A stretch of 5,094 nucleotides of DNA from positions 1 through 5,094 of the forward strand of contig JAUPKV010000032.1 of the NCBI GenBank assembly GCA_030837265.1, read 5' to 3'. The position numbers and the translations under genes are program-made. Below are positions 1-4,736 of the stretch, one piece after another. The notes under the pieces are model-generated. The model was not told where the DNA came from. It ran no database searches and worked only from the letters and a program-made list of their open reading frames with translations. Positions within the stretch are counted from its first letter, which is position 1, and the number at the start of each line of letters is the position of its first letter. This DNA is from Methanobacteriota archaeon (lineage in GTDB: Archaea > Halobacteriota > Methanosarcinia > Methanosarcinales > Methanosarcinaceae).

Positions 1-2
1 GA

Positions 3-146
3 AACAAAATACATGATAGTGTCAAAGTTAAGAATGGATGCAAACGACTGCGGGCTAGAACTACTACTTTACTGGAACAGAAAGTCGTTTCGTTAGAGTT
101 GACGCATTCCTCCACTGAGCTGAAGACTCAGTGGTTTCCTGCTTAG
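3..146 (+). CDS. C-terminal tail of an upstream gene, possibly TnpB of an IS200/IS605-type element (partial)
   Basis: A reading frame is open from the left edge for 47 codons to a TAG at 144-146; the true start lies outside the window. The visible tail is polar and low in complexity, with the stretches NGCKRL, ARTTTLLEQK and STELKTQWFPA at the end. I see no catalytic motif. The last codons lie on an 8-bp perfect hairpin (112-134). A poorly conserved TnpB tail running into a hairpin near the right end is a usual arrangement in IS200/IS605-type elements, where the 3' end of tnpB also overlaps the guide (omega) RNA. That combination is the only basis for the TnpB suggestion. It could instead be the end of an unrelated gene, or chance. 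The pfpI gene begins 49 bp downstream on the same strand. Confidence 0.4.
   Translation, partial: NKIHDSVKVKNGCKRLRARTTTLLEQKVVSLELTHSSTELKTQWFPA
112..134. repeat. 8-bp perfect hairpin, possible insertion-element right-end structure
   Basis: CCACTGAG (112-119) and CTCAGTGG (127-134) form a perfect 8-bp stem around a 7-nt loop. No T-run follows, so it does not look like a terminator of the upstream frame. Subterminal hairpins of this size mark the ends of IS200/IS605 elements, but I cannot place the exact element boundary. It probably lies between the hairpin and the pfpI ribosome binding site at 184-190. Confidence 0.5.
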
Positions 147-195
147 GTATTATGAAAAAACAGAATAAAACTGCAAAATTATCAGGGGGAATTTA

Positions 196-711
196 GTGAA
201 AGCACTTGTATTCGGAGCCGATCAATTTGAAGATATGGAACTCTTCTATCCTTACCACCGTTTGAAGGAAGAAGGAATAACCACACATGTAGCCTCAATG
301 GAGAAGGGGACGATAACTGGAAAACACGGGATTCCAATGGAAGTTGATGTTGCTTTTAAGGACGTAAATCCAGCGGATTATGATATTCTCGTGATCTCCG
401 GAGGAAGAGGACCCGAAAAAATGAGACTCGACAAGGATGCACTGGAGATTACAAAACATTTCTTCAATGAAAATAAACCCGTTGCCGCAATCTGCCACGG
501 TCCTCAGGTTCTTATTTCTGCCGGAGTCATAAAAGGCAGGAAAGCAACCTGCTGGATAGGGATAAGGGATGATATCATAGCTGCTGGAGCACTTTATGAA
601 GATAAGGACGTTGTTGTTGACAGGAATTTGGTGTCATCAAGGAGTCCTGCTGATCTTCACGCTTTTGGAAGGGAAATGATAGCTATTTGCAATCATTTAC
701 TTAAAAAATAG
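196..711 (+). CDS. pfpI: PfpI/DJ-1 family protein (intracellular protease I / deglycase-like)
   Basis: This 171-residue protein is a complete member of the DJ-1/PfpI superfamily (class I glutamine amidotransferase-like fold), close to the ~166 residues of the Pyrococcus PfpI type. The family consists of cytoplasmic oligomers described as ATP-independent proteases and, for some members, as deglycases that repair glyoxal-modified proteins; which activity applies here is unknown. The active site is present: the nucleophile elbow AICHGP puts Cys100 next to His101, Glu12 lies in FEDMEL, and Glu74 (GGRGPE) matches the glutamate that completes the triad from a neighbouring subunit in the Pyrococcus enzyme. 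Also typical are GTITGKHG near residue 38 and SSRSPADL near 147. The start is GTG, set by a strong AGGGGGA at 184-190 five bases upstream. No signal peptide or membrane segment is visible. It appears to be a single-gene transcript ending at the hairpin at 760-784. A decayed copy of its 3' end lies at 4104-4248. Confidence 0.93.
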   Translation: MKALVFGADQFEDMELFYPYHRLKEEGITTHVASMEKGTITGKHGIPMEVDVAFKDVNPADYDILVISGGRGPEKMRLDKDALEITKHFFNENKPVAAICHGPQVLISAGVIKGRKATCWIGIRDDIIAAGALYEDKDVVVDRNLVSSRSPADLHAFGREMIAICNHLLKK

Positions 712-759
712 TTTTAAGTGTTTGTGGTTTTTGGGGCTGCTTTGAGAAAATTAGATTAA

Positions 760-784
760 TAGGTTTAAAACCTAATTATTTTTT
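760..784 (+). terminator. Transcription terminator of pfpI
   Basis: TAGGTTT (760-766) and AAACCTA (768-774) form a 7-bp inverted repeat around one central base, so a real hairpin would open a few of the inner pairs. It is followed by ATTA and then six T residues ending at 784. It lies about 50 bp after the pfpI stop. The T-run alone would be a credible archaeal terminator. A diverged version of the same segment follows the pfpI-like relic near 4220-4248. Confidence 0.6.
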
Positions 785-851
785 GAAGATAATATCGTGG
801 TTTTGAAGTAAATAAGTCCCTACAGCTTTACCAAGTCGTTTTACACTAATA

Positions 852-892
852 TTTATATAATTTTCCCATATATCTCTTTAGTTCATATGAAC
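852..892 (+). promoter_or_regulatory. Candidate archaeal promoter with a 12-bp palindrome at the expected transcription start
   Basis: TTTATATAA (852-860) is a good archaeal TATA-box-like sequence. The perfect palindrome GTTCATATGAAC (881-892) begins about 25 bp further on, where transcription would be expected to start, a typical place for a repressor operator. If it drives ftsZ the leader would be about 300 nt. An alternative AT-rich box lies much closer to ftsZ, around 1107-1115. The identical nonamer TTTATATAA occurs at 4478-4486, but in AT-rich DNA this is weak support. Confidence 0.4.
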
Positions 893-1169
893 AAATCATA
901 AATAAAGGACATTATAAAAATATATTTGATGGTCGTAACACAGGTCAACAATACTATTCAGAGTTTAATATACAGGATTACAGGATGTCTTAAAACTCAA
1001 AAATTCAGGCATAAATTGCCTCAGGGACAGTATTTTATCTCATAGGACTTACTCACTTGTGTTTAGTTCAATGCACGAATCCTGTCCACCCAATTGTGGG
1101 ACCAAATTAAATTTAAGATGAATTCTTAAAATAAGTTTATTTTTTAATACTATCCATTACCCGAAGAAT
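893..1169. other. Non-coding leader region upstream of ftsZ
   Basis: I see no supported gene here. The stretch contains a perfect tandem repeat of TACAGGAT (971-978 and 979-986). A matching inverted copy, AATCCTGT, lies at 1079-1086, so the two could pair across about 100 nt of a transcript. A 38-codon open frame (929-1045) has no adequately placed ribosome binding site. An AT-rich TATA-like segment at 1107-1115 could give a short ftsZ leader. Confidence 0.4.
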
Positions 1170-1174
1170 GGAGG
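1170..1174 (+). promoter_or_regulatory. Shine-Dalgarno sequence that sets the ftsZ start
   Basis: GGAGG lies 11 bases before the ATG at 1186. It overlaps the more upstream in-frame ATG at 1168, which has no such site of its own (only CCGAAGA before it). This favours 1186 as the true start. Confidence 0.75.
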
Positions 1175-1185
1175 AAAACAGTAGC

Positions 1186-2310
1186 ATGAGATCCATTGTA
1201 GAAGAAGCTCTCGCTCGATCTGCCCTAGAAGGACGCACCCGGCGGGGAGATTATTTAAACTCAGATTGCTCTAATTCAGAAGCAGATACGAATGCCGAAC
1301 TTGAGGAGATCCTTAGAGACCTTAAAACAACCATCAAAGTAATAGGCTGCGGAGGCGGCGGCTCAAACAGTATCCAGCGCATGATTGAAGAAGGCATCCA
1401 GGGAGCAGACCTTATTGCTATAAACACTGATGCTCAGCACCTTCTTCATATACGCTCCAGCAAAAAGATTCTTATCGGGAGAAAGAAAACTCGCGGACTT
1501 GGAGCCGGCAGCCTCCCACAAATAGGAGAAAGCGCTGCAATCGAGAGCATCGATGAAATTAACGGGATTGTCGAAGGCGCTGATATGGTCTTCATTACTG
1601 CAGGTCTTGGGGGAGGAACCGGGACAGGATCTGCACCGATAGTCGCTGAAGCTGCAAGAGATGCAGGAGCTCTTACAATCGCAGTAGTGACACTTCCTTT
1701 CAGTGTTGAAGGTCATGCCCGAAGGACTAATGCTGAAGCCGGCCTGGAGCGACTTAAAAACGTTGCAGATACGGTGATAGTGGTCCCGAATGACAAATTA
1801 ATAGAAGTAGTTCCAAGGCTTCCACTTCAGGCTGCCTTCAAAGTCTCGGACGAAGTTCTCATGAGAGCCATAAAGGGCATAACCGAACTGATAACAAAAC
1901 CCGGGCTTGTAAACATAGATTTCGCGGATATAAGAACTGTTATGCAAAATGGTGGAGTTGCACTGATCGGGCTCGGAGAAGCAGATGGCGAGAATAAAGC
2001 AGTTGAATCCGTACAGAAAGCTCTGCGCAGCCCTCTCCTTGATGTAGACATAACACATGCGACCTCCGCTCTTGTTAACGTGGTTGGAGGTCCTGATATG
2101 ACAATTTCGGAAGCTGAGAGGGTGGTTCAGGAAGTTTACAGCCGCATAGACAGCAATGCTCGCCTGATCTGGGGTGCCCAGATAGACCCGGATCAGGAAC
2201 ATACAGTGCGTACTATGATCATGATCACTGGAGTAACATGCGATAAGATTTACGGCCATGAAAATCACAAAAACATTACATCGAAAAATGGAATTGATTT
2301 TGTAGAATAG
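1186..2310 (+). CDS. ftsZ: Cell division GTPase FtsZ (archaeal)
   Basis: A complete 374-residue tubulin-family GTPase that polymerises at mid-cell to form the division ring. A variable head (1-48; starts [12 protein letters not shown], as in other archaeal FtsZ proteins) precedes the GTPase domain. That domain has GCGGGGSN (54-61), the INTDAQ loop (79-84), TRGLGAG (102-108) and the tubulin signature GGGTGTG (142-148). The T7 synergy loop NIDFAD (243-248) has both aspartates needed to hydrolyse the neighbour's GTP, so the protein should be active. The C-terminal activation domain includes SPLLDVD (282-288) and IWGAQID (328-334). The tail after residue 350 is short and polar, with no clear bacterial-type FtsA/ZipA peptide. 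An in-frame ATG at 1168 would add six residues (MEENSS), but the GGAGG at 1170-1174 supports 1186. The gene stands alone, without the secE/spt5 neighbours that often accompany one archaeal ftsZ paralog, so it may be the other paralog; numbering it is not possible from this window. Confidence 0.97.
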   Translation: MRSIVEEALARSALEGRTRRGDYLNSDCSNSEADTNAELEEILRDLKTTIKVIGCGGGGSNSIQRMIEEGIQGADLIAINTDAQHLLHIRSSKKILIGRKKTRGLGAGSLPQIGESAAIESIDEINGIVEGADMVFITAGLGGGTGTGSAPIVAEAARDAGALTIAVVTLPFSVEGHARRTNAEAGLERLKNVADTVIVVPNDKLIEVVPRLPLQAAFKVSDEVLMRAIKGITELITKPGLVNIDFADIRTVMQNGGVALIGLGEADGENKAVESVQKALRSPLLDVDITHATSALVNVVGGPDMTISEAERVVQEVYSRIDSNARLIWGAQIDPDQEHTVRTMIMITGVTCDKIYGHENHKNITSKNGIDFVE

Positions 2311-2321
2311 TTAACTGAAAG

Positions 2322-2443
2322 CCTATCCGAAAAGTGATGCGATTCACTATACTTTTACAGACTGCGATGAAAATCGGATAGAATACCTGGCTATTAGAGA
2401 TCTATGTGACTTTTACGATTGCTATTATGACTTTTCGGATAGG
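2322..2443. mobile_element. MITE-like element with 14-bp perfect terminal inverted repeats
   Basis: CCTATCCGAAAAGT (2322-2335) and its exact reverse complement (2430-2443) bound a 122-bp element with no reading frame. Adding two bases on each side gives 15 of 16 matches. A third, partial terminus, TCGGATAG, lies inside at 2374-2381. The stretch before it (from ACTTTTAC at 2351) resembles the stretch before the right end (from ACTTTTAC at 2409), so the right part looks duplicated. No clear target-site duplication flanks it. It begins 11 bp after the ftsZ stop and ends next to the DinB relic. Transcribed, it would fold into a long hairpin that could end or protect the ftsZ mRNA. The parent transposase family cannot be assigned from sight. 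Confidence 0.7.
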
Positions 2444-2447
2444 TTCT

Positions 2448-2753
2448 AAGCAGGTAGCTAATGGTAATGATTACTCTGAAGTCAAGGAATGGATGCGGGG
2501 GTAAAGTCAATAAGTAGGAGCCGAACATTTGGTGAAGATACGAACGATCCTGTAAAAAATTGCAGGTTATATGGAATTGCTTGCTGAGACTGTTCACAGA
2601 GCTCTAATAAAAGATCGTTTTCTATTCAAAGTGGTCAGTATCGAGGTTCGATATGATGATTTCGCTTAACGTATACACGGGCAAAGACTGTCTCGGTTTG
2701 GAGTGCAGATTTATTTGTGATTAAAAGGAATGGCGAAACGGAGTTTATTATAA
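2448..2753 (+). pseudogene. Decayed C-terminal (little finger) part of a Y-family DNA polymerase DinB, relic 1
   Basis: Five short segments in shifting frames read in order like the little-finger domain of DNA polymerase IV (DinB), a translesion polymerase. They are VANGNDYSEVKEW from 2454, VKSISRSRTFGEDTNDP from 2501, GYMELLAETVHRALIKD then FKVVSIEVRYDDF within 2565-2663, TYTRAKTVSVWSADLFVIKR from 2672, and MAKRSLL from 2730. The KSIxRxxTF, VRYxDF, YTR and FVIKR steps are family landmarks. At least four frameshifts separate the segments, one in an A-run near 2554-2559, and stops follow several of them. There is no N-terminal polymerase part: the relic starts right after the MITE. Decayed similarity may continue to about 2860 (a QKS-like end near 2838), but I do not rely on it. 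It cannot make an active polymerase. Confidence 0.82.
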
Positions 2754-2912
2754 GGTTTAACGTAATAAATAAAAATAATAAGGTATCAACGCCAGTATCC
2801 TCAACAAGTAGTTACTAAAACGTATATTTAAAGTTTTCAAATCCTTTAAGGACACTTTAGTCGAAGTTACAGACAATTGTATGCGCTTTTGTCCAGACAC
2901 AAAGAGTGTTCT

Positions 2913-2963
2913 TATTTTATGTTCTGAACCGTAAAATAGGAAGTTTAAACTTCAGCTATTTTA
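2913..2963. repeat. Compound inverted repeat with two mutually exclusive stems
   Basis: GAAGTTTAAACTTC (2940-2953) is a perfect 14-bp palindrome. It is flanked by TAAAATAG (2932-2939) and CTATTTTA (2956-2963), giving a 15-bp arm with a 2-nt bulge. The central TAAAATA can also pair with an upstream TATTTTA at 2913-2919. In RNA the two foldings would exclude each other. No gene follows closely, so a regulatory role is not evident. Confidence 0.6.
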
Positions 2964-3028
2964 TGATTACTATTAGTATAGTGATTAATTTAAAAAAATT
3001 ATATCAATGTGAAAAACATATAATAAGT

Positions 3029-3093
3029 TGAACGAGCGAAGACTATTTACTTTTTTTAAGTAATAATCCCCCACTCCCAAACTCGCTCGTTCA
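3029..3093. repeat. Nested inverted repeat, 11-bp outer stem
   Basis: TGAACGAGCGA (3029-3039) and its exact complement TCGCTCGTTCA (3083-3093) enclose 43 bp. Inside is a second hairpin, TTACTT (3047-3052) with AAGTAA (3058-3063) around a T5 loop. The outer arms are clearly more GC-rich than the surrounding DNA. It could be a small mobile repeat or a structured RNA; nothing in the sequence decides between them. Confidence 0.6.
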
Positions 3094-3400
3094 CCTTTCT
3101 TATTTAGGCTGGCTAGCCTGTTATTGGTAAACAAATTAAAGGTAAAGGGAATGTAGAATAGCCTGTGTCCCATTGATTGCGAACCTGCACTCCTGTATCC
3201 CTTATACAGTCCTTCAAAAGATACTCCCCCAAGTATATTATTTGAAGAAGAGCTAGCAATCAGTAATTACTTTAGGAGACTTATTACCCTTATTTGTGTC
3301 CCAATCCCATTGTTATATACTATTGGAAACTATTTTAAGTTATCCATTAAATTTTTATAAAGTTTATTGTGAAATATAAAAATATGTCCTTAGTAATATT

Positions 3401-3573
3401 ATGCAATCAAAGACAATCCCATTATGGATTCCTAATTTCTTCGTGATTAAAAGGACAGCTATGCTGCTACTTTCGAGTTTATCGGAGGTCAAAAAATATG
3501 GCTTGTAGGTGTTGGAATTCTAAGACTCAAAGAAAGAGACAAGAGGCAGACTTTTATTACTGATTCAGGATGA
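3401..3573 (+). pseudogene. Decayed C-terminal end of a Y-family DNA polymerase DinB, relic 2
   Basis: Two overlapping frames read as the very end of DinB. SKTIPLWIPNFFVIKRTAM then LLLS runs to 3475. The next frame starts at 3475 with EFIGGQKIWLVGVGIL, continues RLKERDKRQTFITDSG, and stops at TGA 3571-3573. The QKIxLVGV step matches the last strand of the little finger (RKIRLIGVRVSxL in family members). A single one-base shift at 3474-3475 separates the two parts, so this relic is less decayed than the first. Over 52 bases around the shared FVIKR segment (3404-3455 against 2678-2729) I count 37 identities, including an exact 13-base match GTGATTAAAAGGA. The two relics overlap in gene position, so they are two copies rather than halves of one gene. 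Nothing before 3401 looks like DinB. Confidence 0.82.
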
Positions 3574-3703
3574 AACACATTACTGTAGTCGACGGGTTTG
3601 CTCTCTAGAACGACTTCGAAACTTACTTAAAATGCATTTCGACCCAGTAAATTACACAAAGTCATCTTCAGGTTAAATTCGGCTCTATTAAGTTCAGTAA
3701 CTA

Positions 3704-3734
3704 AGATATATAACGATTTTTCAGTGAAAAAATC
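3704..3734 (+). promoter_or_regulatory. Candidate promoter and leader hairpin of the 56-codon gene
   Basis: AGATATATAA (3704-3713) is TATA-box-like and would place the start of transcription near 3735-3740, about 40 nt before the ATG at 3777. A 7-bp hairpin GATTTTT/AAAAATC (3715-3721 and 3728-3734) lies between them. The rest of 3574-3703 shows nothing I recognise. Confidence 0.4.
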
Positions 3735-3763
3735 TTAATATGTTAGCCGGACATATATATTGT

Positions 3764-3772
3764 GGAAGGTGA
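3764..3772 (+). promoter_or_regulatory. Ribosome binding site of the 56-codon gene
   Basis: GGAAGGTGA closely matches the archaeal 16S rRNA tail complement (GGAGGTGA) and lies four bases before the ATG at 3777. It overlaps the alternative GTG at 3762, so that earlier codon is unlikely to be the start. Confidence 0.75.
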
Positions 3773-3776
3773 AACA

Positions 3777-3947
3777 ATGATATTTGAAAAAGGTTATACA
3801 GTAAGAAAAATTAAGACATCACATGGCCACGATGTATACGTATCTCGCTTTGGCCAAGTCGTAAAAGTCGTGCCATGTAGTCCAATGATAAATCTTACTG
3901 ACAGATTTGTAAGTAAGTTAATCAATCAAGTCGAGTCTATTGATTAA
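3777..3947 (+). CDS. Small hypothetical protein, 56 residues
   Basis: I do not recognise this protein. It begins MIFEKGYTVRKIKTSHG and is basic in its first half. It has a His-rich spot (HGHD, residues 17-20 region), a YVSRFGQVVKVV stretch likely to be beta-strand, one cysteine (Cys34) and a more helical, mixed-charge end (DRFVSKLINQVESID). It has no signal peptide, membrane segment or Cys-pair zinc finger, so it is probably a cytoplasmic soluble protein or small DNA/RNA-binding or partner protein; this is inference only. A GTG at 3762 would extend it by five codons, but GGAAGGTGA at 3764-3772 is an excellent ribosome binding site four bases before the ATG at 3777, which decides the start. 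It stands alone, with a TATA-like box at 3704 and a hairpin after the stop (4013-4036). The clean frame among decayed neighbours and the strong start signals argue that it is a real gene. Confidence 0.7.
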   Translation: MIFEKGYTVRKIKTSHGHDVYVSRFGQVVKVVPCSPMINLTDRFVSKLINQVESID

Positions 3948-4012
3948 AAGATGTGTTAGTTACATACTTTAATGCAGATTCAACTACATTAAACGTAATA
4001 TTTAAGATTAGA

Positions 4013-4036
4013 ATTAATAACTTGTTAGTTATTGAT
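4013..4036 (+). terminator. Possible terminator after the 56-codon gene
   Basis: AATAAC (4016-4021) and GTTATT (4028-4033) form a perfect stem around TTGTTA, extended by three more pairs, one of them G-U. It lies about 70 bp after the stop codon. The following DNA is T-rich but without a long pure T-run, so the call is tentative. Confidence 0.35.
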
Positions 4037-4059
4037 ACTGATTTTAGATACTGATTTTA
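4034..4059. repeat. Perfect tandem duplication of 13 bp
   Basis: GATACTGATTTTA occurs twice back to back (4034-4046 and 4047-4059). It appears to be a simple local duplication; no function is visible. Confidence 0.85.
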
Positions 4060-4103
4060 TATTTAAATGTGCAATTTCTGTATTTTTTTCGGCCCTAATT
4101 TCT

Positions 4104-4248
4104 AATGATAACTATTTGTAATCATTTACTCAAAACATTTACTAACATTTACTAACATTTACTCAAAAAATAATGTTGAAAGTTGAGGGATTTAGGGGTT
4201 TTCGAAGAAGTTTAAGAAGTAAGCTTGAACCCAATTATTATTTAAGAG
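4104..4248 (+). pseudogene. Relic of the 3' end and terminator of a pfpI-like gene
   Basis: The first 27 bases (4104-4130) match the last codons of the intact pfpI (675-701) at 25 positions. Translated, they give MITICNHLLK, against MIAICNHLLK in the intact protein. The next part has been expanded by a CATTTACT repeat. After that, alignment with the DNA following pfpI resumes: AAAAAATA, then a G/T-rich stretch, AGGGG against GGGG, and an AAGCTTGAACCCAATTATTA segment that corresponds to the intact terminator region at 760-784. So both the gene end and its downstream terminator were copied and then decayed. No upstream part of pfpI can be recognised before 4104. It makes no protein. Confidence 0.6.
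4123..4163. repeat. Four copies of CATTTACT
   Basis: CATTTACT occurs at 4123-4130, 4136-4143, 4146-4153 and 4156-4163; the last three are spaced exactly 10 bp apart in an ACATTTACTA unit. The intact pfpI has the motif once, at 693-700 (CATTTACT ending at 701 counting the final T), so the repeat grew inside the relic. Confidence 0.85.
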
Positions 4249-4299
4249 TTGGGTTGTTGGGTTTAGATGTTAAGGAGTAAATAAGTGTTGTCTACCCAA
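4228..4299. repeat. Set of AACCCAA / TTGGGTT motifs able to form two hairpins
   Basis: AACCCAA (4228-4234) can pair with TTGGGTT at 4249-4255. A tandem second copy of TTGGGTT (4257-4263) can pair with ACCCAA at 4294-4299. The two TTGGGTT copies are part of a perfect 8-bp duplication, GTTGGGTT. Alternative pairings are possible. An A8 run follows at 4301-4308, then a T7 run at 4332-4338. No gene uses it visibly. Confidence 0.5.
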
Positions 4300-4385
4300 T
4301 AAAAAAAAGATTGTCTTTTAAAGAATTCCTGTTTTTTTATAAAGATTAGGACAGTCCTCTTTTGCTTAGCATTTTTGGTTCTATA

Positions 4386-4430
4386 AAAACTGTTTTTGCT
4401 AAAACTGTATTTGCTAAAACTGTATTTGCT
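4386..4430. repeat. Three tandem 15-bp units
   Basis: The unit AAAACTGTATTTGCT is repeated three times (4386-4400, 4401-4415, 4416-4430); the first differs at one base. On the + strand one frame reads KTVFA three times, inside a short frame that lacks an ATG and a clear ribosome binding site. I therefore call it a repeat, not a gene. Confidence 0.9.
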
Positions 4431-4448
4431 AATAGTAATTAACTCTTG

Positions 4449-4486
4449 TAATAAGGCGTTAGCTTATTATAAATTCATTTATATAA
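4449..4486 (+). promoter_or_regulatory. Hairpin followed by TATA-like box upstream of the hydrogenase gene
   Basis: TAATAAG (4449-4455) and CTTATTA (4463-4469) form a 7-bp stem with an 8-nt loop. Nine bases later is TTTATATAA (4478-4486), a good archaeal TATA-like sequence. If used for the hydrogenase gene it would give a leader of about 240 nt. Confidence 0.35.
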
Positions 4487-4601
4487 TATCCCCAAACGAA
4501 GAATTTACTATGTAATACAAAAACGATATTTAACGTGCAAGTTAAAGTTGGGGGTTAATGCATTTTATGTACGGTAACTTATTCATGGGGCTAATAATGA
4601 A

Positions 4602-4656
4602 ACAAACTCACGAGATACAAGGATACAACTAACTCATGAGCTACAAGGTTTTTTTT
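4602..4656. repeat. Two 21-bp direct repeats followed by T8, upstream of the hydrogenase gene
   Basis: The segments 4602-4622 and 4628-4648 match at 18 of 21 positions, each ending TACAAGG, with a 26-bp period. The second contains the palindrome CTCATGAG (4633-4640). A run of eight T follows (4649-4656). They lie about 100-150 bp before the hydrogenase start and just upstream of the TATA-like box at 4676, a plausible activator or repressor site; the T8 could also end an incoming transcript. Confidence 0.6.
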
Positions 4657-4675
4657 AACAATTACGGGCGTGACC

Positions 4676-4684
4676 ATATTTAAA
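4676..4684 (+). promoter_or_regulatory. Candidate TATA box of the hydrogenase gene
   Basis: ATATTTAAA (4676-4684) lies about 70 bp before the TTG start. Transcription starting some 25 bp downstream would give a leader near 45 nt. It is the nearest good AT-rich box, which makes it the preferred candidate over 4478-4486. Confidence 0.45.
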
Positions 4685-4736
4685 CAACCGCATATTAGGT
4701 CCTTAACCAGTCCAACTTAAATAATCCAAATCAAAA

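Larger units (their letters stand above)
2754..3400. other. Dyad-rich intergenic region between two DinB relics
   Basis: About 650 bp without a supported gene. Notable content is a compound inverted repeat at 2913-2963, a nested inverted repeat at 3029-3093, a small palindrome GGCTAGCC at 3111-3118, and a 6-bp hairpin CTGTAT/ATACAG at 3193-3209. The minus strand is open for about 95 codons across roughly 2985-3268. It has no recognisable product, no good ribosome binding site, and reads through the dyad at 3029-3093, so I do not call it. Confidence 0.5.

Noticed and set aside
929..1045. 38-codon plus-strand frame upstream of ftsZ
   Set aside because: The only purine-rich site (905-909) is about 20 bases before the ATG, and the product is unremarkable; likely chance.
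1089..1100. CCCA/TGGG mini-hairpin as an ftsZ operator
   Set aside because: Only four base pairs; expected often by chance.
1363..2268. Several minus-strand frames within ftsZ
   Set aside because: Antisense shadows of a strongly conserved gene; no start signals or domains.
2645..2651. GGTTCGA resembling a tRNA T-loop
   Set aside because: No acceptor stem, anticodon arm or D-arm around it; the bases are part of the DinB VRYDDF coding segment.
2653..2659. ATGATGA resembling a C box of a C/D guide RNA
   Set aside because: It lies in the DinB relic coding sequence and no matching D box, C'/D' pair or terminal stem was found.
2985..3268. Minus-strand frame open for about 95 codons, with an ATG giving 62 residues
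   Set aside because: No recognisable domain, no good ribosome binding site, and it reads through the inverted repeat at 3029-3093; length is not exceptional for one open stretch.
4285..4302. AAGGAG followed by a five-codon GTG frame (MLSTQ), leader-peptide-like
   Set aside because: Too short to support, not linked to a following gene or an evident attenuator, and within decayed DNA.
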